64,000 nucleotides of DNA from Gnetum montanum (taxonomy: Eukaryota > Streptophyta > Gnetopsida > Gnetales > Gnetaceae), in contig MNCI01006587.1 in assembly GCA_015680685.1 (NCBI GenBank), positions 189,572 through 253,571 on the forward strand, given 5' to 3'. The notes beneath the pieces are model-generated. The model ran no database searches and was not told the DNA's origin. It saw only the letters and a program-made list of their open reading frames with translations. Positions 1 through 11,020 of this stretch are shown here, piece after piece. Every line of letters starts with the position of its first letter. Position 1 is the first letter of the stretch. Both the position numbers and the translations under genes were made by a program.

Positions 1-3
1 TTT

Positions 4-340
4 ATGGAAAATGTGAATAGAGTAGATAAGCCATTTAGAAAATTGTTGTTTCAAATTAGGGCTAAATGTTTACTTAGTAAGGAATGGATTCATATTTTAG
101 TTAATGGAGAAAACCAAAAAAATGTTATTTCTTCTAGGGTAGTTGTTAAATTGGGTTTAGTAACAAATCCTTATCTTAGATCCTATAGGGTGCATTGGTT
201 ATTAAGAGAATTCTCTCAAGAGGTGAGAGAGAAATATCTTGAAATTTAAAATTGAAAGTTATCATTATGTAGTGAAATATCATGTACTGCCAATTGATTG
301 TGCTAATGTAATTCTTGAAATGCCTTAAAATTTTGATAAT
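4..340 (+). pseudogene. Element A, retropepsin/pre-RT region remnant
   Basis: An 81-codon open stretch (4-249) contains NVISSRVVVKLGL, which corresponds to the segment just after the catalytic aspartate in chromovirus proteases. The reading continues in another frame to about 340. The catalytic D-[ST]-G is not visible: the matching position reads VNGENQKNVIS. It would have cleaved the Gag-Pol polyprotein inside the virus-like particle. The start is cut by the window edge and the N-terminal gag is absent. Assignment rests on one motif and on the RT that follows in the right order. Confidence 0.55.
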
Positions 341-689
341 GATTCTCAATTTGATAGAGTAAGAAATGTGTGGTATATAACAGGACTTGATGAAATCCAT
401 GAGTTGATTCCTATCATAGTTGAACAAGTGAGGCAGCAAAGCTTCTTGGGGAGAGGTAATATATTAAGGAAAATGATAAGAATAGTTTTTGTTTTATGTT
501 TGTATCAACTATTGCTTCTAACCATGATGTTGTGCAGGTAAAACTTCTAGTAGATGTGCTAGGCTTGAAGGAGCAATTTCCCAAAGTATTAAAAGGGGAA
601 TTGGATGGATTGTGACCAATGAGGAATGTTCAATGCTAAATTAAATTCATTCTTGATGCTACCATTCTAAATAAGAGGGAATACTAGAT

Positions 690-1290
690 GTCATTGAATT
701 AGTAGGATAAATTGCAAAGGCAAATAAAGGAGTTACTTACAAATGGCTTCATGAGGGAATCCATTTCACCTTATGCAATTCTAGCAATGCTTATGTCAAA
801 GAAGAATAATGATGAATGAAGAATGTGCATTTATTCAAGAGTTGTAAACAAGATAACAGTGATGTATAGGTTTTCCATTCCAAGGATGGATGATATTTTT
901 AATGTTCTTACCAATGTAGATATTTTTAGCAAATTTGATTTGAAGAGTGGATACCATCAAATTTAAATTAGGCCTTATGATGAATGGAAGACAACTTTCA
1001 AAATACTAAATGGATTGTTTGAATAGTTGGTGATGCCTTTTGGGCTCACAAATACCCTTGCTACATTCATGAGGTTGATGCATGATGTTCTCAAAGATTT
1101 GATTGATAAGTATTGTATTATCTTCTTTGATGATATTTTGGTATACAAGTATAAGAAGGAGGAGCATTTGGATCACTTACGAAGAGTGTGTCCTAAGTTG
1201 ATAGAAGCAAATTTGGTAATCAATGTAAAGAAGAATCATTTCTTCAAGAGTGAGATGACATATTTGAAGCATATTATTTCTAAAAATTAA
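690..1290 (+). pseudogene. Element A reverse transcriptase, broken
   Basis: The plus strand encodes an RT palm: FSKFDLKSGYHQI (about 927-963), then EWKTTFK, then MPFGLTN at 1033-1053 and the catalytic box FFDDILVYK near 1117-1146. An open stretch of 87 codons (1027-1290) carries the catalytic box. Upstream, stops interrupt the frame (for example just after GYHQI and before the MPFG block). The enzyme would copy element RNA into cDNA. Both Asp residues of the FFDD box are intact, so the loss of function comes from the nonsense positions, not from active-site mutation. Confidence 0.85.
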
Positions 1291-1554
1291 ATTTTGATGG
1301 AAGCTACCAAGGTGAGGGTCTATTAGAGATTAACCAACTCCTAAAAATGTTAAGGAGGTAAGATCATTTCTTGGTTTAGCATGTTTTTATATAAGATTTT
1401 TAAAAATTTCAATGGTATTTCATAGCCTATGTTTGTTTTGCTTAAGAAAAACTAATACTTCAAATAGGATGATGAGACCCAAAGGAGCTTTGACTTCTTA
1501 AAGTTAAAAATAACCAATGAACTTATGCTTGCAATACTATATTTTCAAAAGCTT

Positions 1555-1925
1555 TTTTAGATGGAGGTGAATGCAAGTGGACTTTCCATTGAAGGGATGC
1601 TTTTACAAGAATGTATACTTGTTGCTTTATTTTCAGAAAATCTAAATGAATCAAGGAAGAAATATAGTGTATATGAGAAGGGGTTGTACACTATTCTTTA
1701 AGTAATCAAGAATTTGAGACATTACTTCTTTCCTAAGAAGTTCACTTTAATAATTGACCATAAAGAGCTACAATTTCTCAATTCCCAAAAGAAGTTAATT
1801 GCTAAACACATGAAATGAGTGCCCCAATTATAGAAGTTCAATTTTTTGCTCAAGCATAAGAGTAGGAAAGCCAATGTGGTAGTTAATTCATTGTCTAGGA
1901 TGCATGTGGTAAATTTTAGCATGTC
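1555..1925 (+). pseudogene. Element A RNase H, broken
   Basis: Frames reading MEVNASGLSIEGMLLQE, then EKGLYTI, NLRHYFFPKKFTLIIDHKEL, and finally KANVVVNSLSRM follow the order of a Ty3/gypsy RNase H domain tethered to RT. The usual first catalytic Asp (TDAS in relatives) reads NAS here, and the DHKEL and N-x-x-x-D-x-L-S-R blocks are only partly kept (NVVVNSLSR). Several stops are present. The enzyme would remove the RNA strand after first-strand synthesis. The domain sits directly after RT and before integrase, as expected. Confidence 0.8.
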
Positions 1926-2089
1926 TCATGTGAAAGGTATGAGTGATTTTGCTGGATTTTTATGAACATGATTTAGATTTTGACTAGGTTTGGAGAAGCC
2001 TCAAAAAACCATTATTGAGTAGGATAGACCAATGGAGGGACTATCATATTCAAGATAAACTATTATCCATGAAATTAAAGTTATGTATT

Positions 2090-3140
2090 CCCAATTGTGA
2101 TTTAGGAAAAATATTTTGGTTGAAAAGTATTGTGGTGGTTTGATAGGTCACATGGATAGAGATAATACATTGAAACTTGTTGGTAAGTGCTATTTTTAAC
2201 CTACAATGACCTCTAAAGTCTTCAAATTTATGAAGGAGTGTTTAACATGTTAGAAATTCAGAGGTAAAGAAGTGGATGGACATTATATGCCTTGCCAATT
2301 TTCAAGGGTTCATGGGAAAGTGTGTTAATGGAGTTTATGAGTAAGATTCCAAGGACCAAAAGTGGAAATGATACTATCTTTATTATGGTAGGCGAATTGT
2401 CCAAGATGGCACACTTCATTCCATGTAAAAAGGTAAGTGATGCATCTCATGTTGAAAATTTGTTTTTCTAACATGTTGTGAAGTTGTGTGGGATTCCTAT
2501 GATTGTTAGTGATATAGACTCCAAGTTTACTAGTTATTTTTGGGTGTCCCTTTAAAAACTTTTAAGAATAAAGTTAAGTTTTTCTAGTGCATATCATCCA
2601 CAACTTTATGGCCAAATGAAAGTCTTTTATAAATCCTTACTAAATATTTTAAGATGTTTATGTGAATGATAGCCTAATATGTGAGAGAATTTTTTGTATC
2701 ACGCTAAATTTTCCTATAATAATTCTTTTCATGTTACTATTGGAAAGAGTTCATTTGAGGTTAATTATGGTTTTTATCCAAACATGGTGGACAATGTTAA
2801 GTGCTTTGATGAAGAAGCTCAATTGATGCTAATTTTATGCAAGTGATTAAAGATGTTCATGCTTAAATGAATAAAAATCTTAAGAAGTTTGGAGAAAGAG
2901 TCCTTAAAAGGAATGAGAGCAAAAGAAAGCCTAAATTTATTATTGGTGATCTTTCTTAGGTACATTTGAAGAAGAAGAAGTTTAGAGGTATCAAATTCTC
3001 AAAGTTGAAAGCTAAGAAGGTGGATCCTTTCAAGATGAAGACCAAAATAAATGATAATGCTTTAGAAATGGATTTATCAAATGATGTGGATACATATTTT
3101 TTTTTAATGTTGTAAATCTTATGCATTACTATGAACAAGA
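2090..3140 (+). pseudogene. Element A integrase and C-terminal tail, broken
   Basis: A zinc-finger-like CLTC block near 2245 precedes the catalytic core: SKIPRTKSGNDTIFIMV, KMAHFIPCKK, IPMIVSDIDSKFTS and SSAYHPQ around 2340-2610, then YNNSFHVTIGKSSFEVNYG. The region from about 2880 to 3130 (KKFRGIKFSKLKAKKVDPFK, then INDNALEMDLSNDV) is the usual post-core tail that binds DNA. Frameshifts and stops are frequent. The protein would insert the cDNA into host DNA. No chromodomain motif follows, either because it is too degraded or because the lineage lacks it. Confidence 0.8.
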
Positions 3141-3381
3141 CTATGGTGAGATCTTATAGTGCAACATTAATAGGTTAAAGGGGGCTATTGACAATTCCAA
3201 ATCTTCAAGAGAGAGGAAGAAAATTTTATTTAAGAATAGAGAAGCTTCTAGTACTTATGAAGTGAAGAGGATCCATTAGGAGAATTAGATTGGTGATGAC
3301 GTTGTATGGGTCTATGAGACCAAACTTGTTAAGTAGAGAATCACTTTTATTCCTACTTCCTTGTTCACCTGAGTTTACTTT

Positions 3382-3396
3382 TTGAAGGGTGGGAGA
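3382..3396 (+). promoter_or_regulatory. Element A polypurine tract
   Basis: A purine-rich stretch (TTGAAGGGTGGGAGAG) ends five bases before TGTAAGGG, the presumed start of the 3' LTR. This is the standard primer site for plus-strand cDNA synthesis in Ty3/gypsy elements. Confidence 0.65.
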
Positions 3397-3401
3397 GCTA
3401 G

Positions 3402-3757
3402 TGTAAGGGCACCTCTTCTAAGCCCCTTTTTCATCCCTACAGGTGGTCAATTGAAGTTTTTGGAATGTAACATCCTATCCCTTGTTAGTGACAAAATTAT
3501 ATAATTAAGCATGCACTTAGCCTTCCAAAGAAGAGGTGCCTTGTTATGAGGAGTTGTAACTATTCACAATACCCTTTAGGGAAGGGTTTACCTTATGAAA
3601 TTTAAGGCTAAGAGGTCGTATTAGCATGGAGTTGTGGAGCCAAATTAGCAAATGACGAGAGTCAGGTGAAGTGGGATAAGTAGGGACTAATCACCCCTTC
3701 AGTCTTATGGTCTAATCATGGTGGTAGTGATGGATTGTCTCTAAATTCCTAAGTGTT
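3402..3757 (+). repeat. Element A 3' LTR, 5' portion
   Basis: It starts with TGTAAG directly after the polypurine tract and has no coding sense. It stops where the TGATGAAGTG start of the element F LTR appears. The remaining part of this LTR must lie right of element F, outside the window. No second copy is available here for comparison. Confidence 0.55.
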
Positions 3758-4214
3758 TGATGAAGTGTATTTTGTCTAACTTTGATATCAAATACCTTAT
3801 ATTAGGGACCCAGAAGCAATGTTGAATATCTGATATCACACGATGTGTGATGGCCTATAAATAATGCTTGGTCACACAATTTTGGATTCATATTAGTCAT
3901 GGCATAATAGAGCTCTTACAATTTTTCTTCCCTAGAGTTAGAAAATTTTCCCAAGTGCCTACAGCAAGAGTCATTAAGTGTATGAATCTTTATTCAAGCA
4001 CTGTTGTACTTGAGCACGACAATGTGTGCAGCAATAAAGATGAGCTTTCTAATAAATCTTGTAGCACTTCAACTAAATTAAACATTTTCTTTATGCATTT
4101 AATGTTTTTAGTAATTTTATTTAATGCTTTAAGTAATTATGCTAAATTAAGATAGATTAAATAGCAATTAATTAAGCACATTAGTACAACCACTTTGAGC
4201 ATGCGCATGATGCA
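3758..4214 (+). repeat. Element F 5' LTR, left half (split by E2)
   Basis: The block begins TGATGAAGTG, like the other Athila-type LTRs in the window (28443, 46668, 9207). It carries a TATA box at 3856-3863 and the conserved R/U5 wording CAAGTGCCTACAGCAAGAGTC and AATAAAGATGA. It breaks off at 4214 right where E2's LTR begins (TGAAACACC). The continuation (AACACTTGGTAA...) is found 52 kb away at 56449, and in the intact LTRs these two parts are adjacent. The 94-codon reading 3868-4155 is LTR sequence, not a gene. Confidence 0.85.
3856..3863 (+). promoter_or_regulatory. TATA box in element F LTR
   Basis: TATAAATA sits about 100 bases into the LTR, aligned with the same box at 9275, 28596 and 46821 in related LTRs. 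Confidence 0.6.
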
Positions 4215-5606
4215 TGAAACACCATCAAATTTACATGTTGAAACCTTTGTAATCCCATCCCATGGAACCCAAGGCAATATTTTATTGTAAATGCAAAGGT
4301 TGTAATCCATAAAGAGGAAATCTCACATTTTTCATGCTTTTGGGGCTAAAAATGCTTCATAGGTGATCAAAGCCTCATTCCCTAAGCAAAAAAAGTCACC
4401 AAGTGTATATATTAGGATGTGGGGTAGTCAAAAATGCCTTTTGGGATGCGAAAAATGGCAATTTGATGAGTTTTATTGGGGGGGGGTGTTATACATTTCT
4501 CTATACTAACACATCCCTTGTAGGGGGATAAGCCAACTAGAAGACTTCAAAGCTAGCATGGAGGAGTGCCAAGGGGTAGAACTCATCACCCCCCAACATG
4601 GAAAGGGGGGTGACCTAGCTTGGAGGAGTTAACCTTAACCCCTAGCATTGACCTTCCATCCTCCCTCAACGTTAATAGTCTCCACTTCAGGGGGGGAGGG
4701 GGTTAGCTAGCTAGGAGAGAGGGGATCAAACAACGTGAAAGGGGCAAACAATTAGGATGCATGGGGGTGAATCTCACCTACCCCCTGAACATGGTAGCTA
4801 ATTTCCAGCAATTTGGTAGCTAATTTGCAACCAATCATGTCAGCCATTTGTAGCCAATTTGTAGCTTGGATAATGGCCATTATGTTATAAAAACCAAACC
4901 TTGACACAATGTTAAGGTTCCACACTTTTGCAATTTAGCACCTTTGGCATTTTGGCATCCAACATCCCTTGCTTCCTTAGCTAAAACACAGCTTCTTTGA
5001 GCCTAGCAACATGGAACCCCTGTAACTTATTGCTCCTGTTACTTCCCCCCTTGGATCTTTGAGCTTAGGATTTAAACATTACCCCCCTAGGATCATCAAA
5101 TCCCAACATGGTGCACTTTGGCCACCCTAATCCTTCACATTTCCATAACCCCTAGCATCAAACAACATTACAGATCTAGGGTGTAGACAAAGAAGGTTTG
5201 ATAGCATTAGGAGTGACAGAGATACCGAAATGTGGAGTTGATCGTGGCTTTAATTGGCTCTAAACCCTTGCCTTAAGTGAACCCCATTTTTTGCCCCTCT
5301 TAGACACCAATTTTGTACACATCTTTGAACTCATTTATTGATTTAATGAAATTTATGATTTTAGATTGTGTACAATTTCATATATAATTGTTATATTTCA
5401 ATGCATTGTTTCGTAGATTTGCATATTTCTATACTTGTTTTACACCCCCATTTTACACCCCCCTCAAGTCCCTAGCTGATCTACCTAACCATCCAAGGCA
5501 CCTTGAATTCCAATTTTTTTGTGAAGGCCCTAGGGGATTTGGAGTTAAGGCTATTCACAATTGAGAATCCTTGGTTTTCTCTAATGACTAATATTTTCTG
5601 TCTCAA
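4215..5606 (+). repeat. E2 5' LTR
   Basis: It starts at TGAAACACC after the 4210-4214 duplication. It carries a TATA-like box at 4886, C- and G-rich blocks, and stretches matching 54985-56443 throughout. The right end is placed just before the short spacer leading to the primer-binding site at 5615; the last bases are diverged between the two copies, so the end is good to a few bases. Confidence 0.85.
4886..4893 (+). promoter_or_regulatory. TATA-like box in E2 5' LTR
   Basis: TATAAAAA is preserved at the matching position in the 3' LTR (55731-55738) in a shared context (CCAAACCT follows), so it is the likely core promoter of the element. Confidence 0.55.
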
Positions 5607-5614
5607 CTGTTTCT

Positions 5615-5633
5615 TGGTGCTAGAAGGAGGGCC
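5615..5633 (+). promoter_or_regulatory. E2 primer-binding site
   Basis: TGGTGCTAGAAGGAGGGCC differs by one base from the E1 site (15884) and equals the reverse complement of the H site (37766-37784). Its position just inside the LTR and the TGG start (complement of tRNA CCA) mark it as a primer-binding site. I do not assign the tRNA. Confidence 0.8.
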
Positions 5634-6707
5634 TCTGCCTAATTTATATAGCCAAATCTAATTGCCCCAATAGCCAACATTGCCTACCTACTAGAAATTT
5701 CTAATTTTCACAGCAAAAATCTTGAAATCCCCTTTGAGAACCTAACACTTCCGATCATCCCCCTATAGTAGAAATCCCACTATTAAAGTTGTATGTGGTT
5801 GGATGTTGAGTTTTCCAACGTCTGCTATGAATTTAAGCAATCAAAATAGCATTGAACACCCAAATACCAACATTCCACCCTAGCCACAATTCTCATCACA
5901 AAACTAGTGTTCTCATCATTACCAACCAAAAGCACTTTTCCCCTTCCTTTGTGGTTGAATTTGGGTAGTTTCTAAAACTCTTCTTCCCTTGGCCCCCCCA
6001 CTTCTCCATGACACCCCCCCCCCCCCCCCCCCCCCAACTCTTTTCCCTTCCGCTTGCCACATTTGGGGGTGTCATAGCTAGGAGACTAACATGGGTAAAG
6101 CTTGACCCCAACATTCTTAGCTTGCCATTTTTGGTAAAGGGGTAAACCGCCCTTACCCACCCTACCCCCCACTTACTACTTATAGTAAGTAATCTATTTT
6201 TGATCATTTTTGCCTATTTCTAGCAAATTTAAACTTTATAGTAATCACAATTGTAAAAATTTACATCTTTTCACTACACCTTTAATAGCTTTCACCTCCT
6301 TTTTACCAACATTAGCTTTGTAAGGTGTGAGATCCCCCCATCTCACCCCCTTTTTTTCCCTCTACCACACCCAAGGGGTGTCATAGCTAGGAAGCTAATG
6401 TTAGCAGCAAAGAGTGTGATTACTAAAAGGTTAGGGTAAGTAAAGTTTGCTATCACCTTTGCACCTTTCTATTTTGGGTAAAGGAGTCTACCCTCCCTTA
6501 CCCCCTACTTGCTATTTTTAGTAAGTACCTCATTTTCAACCATTTTTACTCCCTTTCATTACTTTTGACTTCCACTTGTTGGTACCTACTCTCATTTTTT
6601 CTTTTCATAAACTATCTTCTGTCATTTTCATTAAAATAACCATTTCTTTCTTGTGATCAACTAAGTTTCCTTACAACTACAATGATAGTAGGTCAGATTA
6701 ATAGGCC
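5634..6707 (+). other. E2 untranslated leader, no gene
   Basis: Non-coding leader between primer-binding site and gag. It holds a 22-base C run (6014-6035) and two related blocks ('GGTGTCATAGCTAGGA', 'TTAGTAAGTA' near 6070-6190 and 6365-6530) that look like an old duplication of about 310 bases. The 103-codon reading on the opposite strand (6207-5896) crosses the C run and is not credible as a gene. Confidence 0.6.
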
Positions 6708-9201
6708 ATGAGAGTCTATGACCACAAAGACCCTACTATCATTGAGTGTAGGCAATCTTTGAGAGTCAGAGGGGAGAGTCTTGACTTTGTAGCCATAAAT
6801 GAAGATCATTATAACCTCATTTATGCTAAAATATAGATAGGCATGCTAATCCCATGAATTGAAGCCAAGGCTAAGAGGGAATTCAAGCTCATACAAAGAA
6901 GTGGAAAGGAGTACATCACTTTCCCATATGATGAAATTCCCCTTAATGACATCTATGCTAGCATCCTAGCCCAAATGATTGCCATTGAAGAGGAATATGA
7001 CAAGCATAGCTCTATGAAACAATAAGAAGAGGAGGATGAATTTAAGGCAAAGTCTAAGCCTAAAGACATCCTGGGAGGACTATTTCAACAACATCCCCCA
7101 AGGTCACAACGCCTTCCTCCAATGCTTTTGTCTTCTCTATGGGCACAATGCCATCATTTTTCACTCCTTCCTACCTTACTACGATGGACCCTACACCTTT
7201 TATAGCCACACATCAAACTCCAACAATGTCACAAACAATGAACAATAACACATCAATGCCATTTAAAACATAGTCTCCATATATAAAACCAGTAATAGTT
7301 GCTTTTACTACCAAAAATTTGCTAACTACACACATGGGGCCCACTATGAGTCCCCAAGCAACATAGGGATCACATACCCCTTTTATCCCATTTGTGATTC
7401 AAGTACCGACATAAACATTGTTTTCTTTGTTTGGCCCACAAGTCACGATCATAACGCAACCCCTTCCTTCTATGATGCAATCCATAGTGAGGCCAGAAGT
7501 CTCACAACCAATGTCACAATCATATGTTTAGGCCTCATAGCCAACAAGACCACCGTAGGGCCTACACCAAACCCTCCAAATAATACAAGACCTGACAAAG
7601 GAGTAAACAAGTCTTATAGCCTCTACGTCCCAAAGTGTAAAGATCATGGACTTCTACTAGGATGATCCTATCAGTCCTATGGTCTCACCTTTGACATTCA
7701 CTCCTGGTGTCCCTATACCCTAGTTTACCAAATACAATGGAGAAGGTGACCCTAATATTCACCTTATATCCTTTAGATCTAAGTGCTTGCTATTGCAACC
7801 ATGGCCTCATACCATCATGAGGATTTTTCCTATGTCCTTGATTGGGAAAGTGCTTGTTTGGTATCAAGCATTACCTAGAGGATCAATATCCTCCCTTGAG
7901 GGCTTGATAGCTCAATTTGTTAATCGCTTCAAGTATAACTTGAAGCCCAACACCATGCTTGACCAACTCATGAAGGTCAAGTAAGGACCCCTTGAGCCCA
8001 TACAAAAGTTCATCCAACAATGGAATGGACTTCTTAATGAAATACTAGAGCCCATAGCCAAAACTTACCTTTTGGCTATATTTAAGGGGGCAATTAATAA
8101 CTTTATCAAGTCTAAACTTTACTATCTTGACCCGCGATCACTTAGGTAAGCATTCTTCCAAACCAAGAATATAGAAGATGCTATGGAGGCTAGTCATAAC
8201 CTAGCCTACATAGCATACAAAAACCAACATATGTGAAAAGACAAGAAGAAAGAAAAACATAACAATATGGATATAGCAACTGTAGATTCCAAGACCATTA
8301 GCCCAAGGTCAAGGAACAATTCACCCAAGGTCCCCACCAATAATAACTATGACAACCAACCTTCAACCTCTAGGGTCACTGCATCAACAATGACTAGATC
8401 CAATTTTAAAAGGAAGGATAGGTCTAAATACATTACACTACCATTAAAACCATCAGAGTTGTTAGATCAATTTTTGAAAAGTCATATCTAATACAAACAT
8501 ATGTTTAAAGCTTCCTAAAAGGAACATGATAAATCTATGAAATAGCCAAGGATCCTACTTAAGCAATGAAAGATGACCCACCATTGCCTAAATACTTCAA
8601 GATAGACCACTTTTTCCACTATTACCAACTAGCCGATCATGACACAGACTTTTTCCTTGTGCTAAAGGATGACTTACAGAAGATGATAGCTAGGGGAGAG
8701 TTGGTTCTAGATTCATCCAACCTTGTCTGACCTCAAAACTAATTGATGTAAGTGTACAAAGACCTATTGAATGCCAACAACACTACATATATCATATCAG
8801 CATTCAACATAGATGGTAATCAAAGATCCTCAAGATAACCATTTGTGATTCATGTACTCCTTTATGATGAAATGGCTTCTTTAGCTCCCACTAGGTTAAG
8901 ATCCCCATTTTTCATAAGAGTGCCATCACAAATGGCTCCCATGGAACCATTTATCATTAGGGTACCCTAGCCCATCATATCCTAACTAGCCATAGCCTCA
9001 CTAATTGATAAAACCATGTAACAACCTCCTATGGTGGCTAATGCTATTGCATCTTTACCATAATTAATAACTAACAACCAAAAGGCTCTAAACAAGCAGA
9101 AGAAGAAGCAAAAGCAAAAGCCCAGCAATAAGGGTGACAAATAGATGGAGGCACAAAAGGAAGTGGGTCCACCAAAGCCCACTCCCATATCTGCTATATT
9201 T
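6708..9201 (+). pseudogene. E2 gag, broken, interrupted by a solo LTR at its 3' side
   Basis: The frame starting at ATG 6708 (RVYDHKDPTIIECRQSLRV) parallels the E1 Gag N-terminal part (RQSLRL, then AKREF/AKREYEF). The central block is DFYxDDPI, then TKYNGEGDPN near 7650-7750, followed by WPHTIMRIFPMSLIGKVLVWYQALPRGS (7798-7890) and the FKYNLKPN block. The zinc-knuckle segment near 8600-8700 reads FFHYYQLADHDTDFF, so its Cys and His ligands are mostly lost. Gag would form the particle and bind the RNA. There are many in-frame stops. One TAG at 7721-7723 is at the same codon as a TAG in E1 (17425). The gag-protease linker is cut by the solo LTR at 9207. Confidence 0.85.
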
Positions 9202-9206
9202 ATGAC

Positions 9207-9922
9207 TGATGAACTGCAATATCGTGTACACGATATCACATCCACCATGCGATATCACGTCCTACCTCATCTTCTATAAATAAGAGGTGGCACCCTTGGT
9301 TCCCGTACATTAGATTTAGACCCTTAGCCAGACTCTTGTAGGTTTGCTATTCTAGAGTTAGAATTATTTCTGTGTGTCAGCAGTAGGAGTCATAGAGTGA
9401 ATGGATCTTTATTCAAGCAATTTGTACCTAAGCACAATTTTTTGTACAGTAATAAAGATGAACTTTATAATAAACCTTCAACCCCCTTAGTTAAATACAC
9501 TCAATGCGACCGCTTCGAGCATGCGTGTAGCACTTGGTAACCCAGTAATGATTAGTGTTTGGTAATCCCAGCAACGTTGCACTGGTTCAAGATGTGTACG
9601 GCATGTGGGAACAGATACTGGTGTTAGGAACATTTAGAAACTAGTTAATGAATAGTTAATGTAAGTTAGCAACTTAGTTCTCTCTCCCTCTCCTTTATTA
9701 GCAGAAGACATAAAAAAATACAAAAGCTATAAAAATCATATACCTCAAGCTTACTTAACCATACAACCGTGACAATACAAGTAAGTTTGAGAAGACAACG
9801 ATTGATTAACCCTGAGTATTCCATTAAGGCGCATAAGCACTTGGTCCTTGGAGTTAGATCGGATCGTACGTGAAACGCTCATATTCGTATGGTTGAGTGC
9901 AGGGGTACCTCACCACTCATCA
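9207..9922 (+). repeat. Solo Athila-type LTR inserted in E2, with perfect target duplication
   Basis: The 716-base block starts TGATGAACTG and ends CACTCATCA, the same ends as the LTRs of F and G. It is flanked by ATGAC on both sides (9202-9206 and 9923-9927). A TATA box lies at 9275-9282 and AATAAA at 9451. No primer-binding site or internal region follows: E2's gag-protease linker resumes at once. This is the usual product of LTR-LTR recombination. It is clearly diverged from the G LTRs, so it came from another member of the family. Confidence 0.9.
9275..9282 (+). promoter_or_regulatory. TATA box in solo LTR
   Basis: TATAAATA followed by AGAGG, as in the G LTRs. Confidence 0.55.
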
Positions 9923-9927
9923 ATGAC

Positions 9928-11020
9928 CTCCTTTGCTCCACCCTCACAAAATAGCAAACCATAGGAGAATCCCAAAGCTCATGACCAGAAGAACAAGAAG
10001 AAATCCCAATAATTACCACCTAAGGCTAAAATATGCATTTTGGGGTGCATGGAGGAGGTGAAGCACAACTAGAGCAACAAGCCCACGGCCAACAAAAAAA
10101 TCTTCCTCAATGTGATAGATTAGGTTAGACAATCTATTAAGTAAAAGAACATTACCCTAAGCTTGTATGACCTGATCATGACTTCTACCATACATCATGA
10201 GGCATTAGTCAAGATGCTTACTTCTATCCCTATTAGTGAGGATATCCTCACTAATGAGGAATCCATCCATGTAGTGATGGTTCCTTCCATACCCGGGGAG
10301 AGGAAGTCAACACCACTAACATTTTGCGATAGTGAAATTAAGGTTAATCCCCAAAATGACAAAATTACTAGGGCCTCTCTATTCATAACCATATGCATAG
10401 GGTAGTTCAAGGTGCATTGAGTGCATGTAGATGATGGTGTGGCTATTACCGTTATCCCATGCACCATTGTTGAACAATTAGGCTTGATAGAGCAAATACA
10501 ATAAATATCAATAGTTGCTCTCAAGTCTTTCAACAAATCAAGGATTGATGATAAAGGGTCCACCTTATCCTTGGTGGTGGAGGAGATGCCTAAGTTTAAC
10601 CTTATCCTTGGAAGACCTTGGTTAGCTTAGTTACAAGCTGTGTCTTCTCCTATCCACCAGGCGATTCACCTTCCTTATGAGAGAGGTAAGATCATCATTC
10701 ATGGTGATAACGTAGTGTCCCTAGCTTTTAACAACATGGACATGGAGCAGGCATCCAAAGTGGAGTTTCAAAAAGAAACTCCTAGTTGCGAGAACCAATA
10801 ACCTTAGAGAGAACAGAAAGCCAATAATAACAATGATGGGTAGCAAGATGCATCATGGGATGNTAAAGCCAATAATAACAATGATGGGTAGCAAGATGCA
10901 TCATGGGATGAACTGCCATTGAACATAATTAATGAAGGCAATGGCAAATACAAACTTGTGCAAAGTAGACCTTATTTATTCTGTAATCTTTCAAAAATTA
11001 GGAAGGGTCTACACAAGTGA
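9928..11020 (+). pseudogene. E2 protease region, broken
   Basis: A conserved lead-in LSLYDLIMTS..HHEALVKMLTSIPISEDILTNEE (10154-10270) matches E1 and H. The retropepsin active site reads VHVDDGVAITVI near 10420-10460. The flap and C-terminal part are GRPWLA (about 10612), SSPIHQAIHLPYERG and IIIHGD (10650-10710). It ends with a W-x-ELP linker and stop near 11018-11020. It would process Gag-Pol. Stops interrupt the frame (for example after CIG, before FKVH). The linker contains a 46-base duplication around the N at 10863, probably an assembly artefact. Confidence 0.85.
10817..10910. other. 46-base direct duplication around a single N
   Basis: Bases 10817-10862 and 10865-10910 are identical (AAAGCCAATAATAACAATGA... 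to ...GGGATG) and are separated by 'nt' including an undetermined base. Identity this perfect in a much-decayed element, next to an N, looks like two contig ends joined without trimming their overlap. Confidence 0.75.

Larger units (their letters stand above)
1..3757 (+). mobile_element. Element A: decayed Ty3/gypsy chromovirus, 3' part
   Basis: This is the left-most and outermost layer. Protease-like, RT, RNase H and integrase segments follow one another on the plus strand, then a polypurine tract and the first about 356 bases of a 3' LTR. RT and integrase wording (EWKTTFK-like, MPFGLTN, KMAHFIPCKK, SSAYHPQ) is typical of chromoviruses of the CRM/Reina/Tekay type. Every domain carries stops or frameshifts, so the copy is dead. 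The 5' part lies outside the window. The element is cut at 3757/3758 by the LTR of element F. No chromodomain was recognised after the integrase, so the sub-lineage is left open. Confidence 0.85.

Noticed and set aside
3140-3370. Possible chromodomain after element A's integrase
   Set aside because: The segment VVWVYETKLVK fits the post-integrase tail, but no aromatic-cage pattern of a chromodomain could be aligned.
5896-6207. 103-codon minus-strand reading with a glycine run
   Set aside because: The glycine run is the poly-C tract; no homologue in the related leader of E1 or H.
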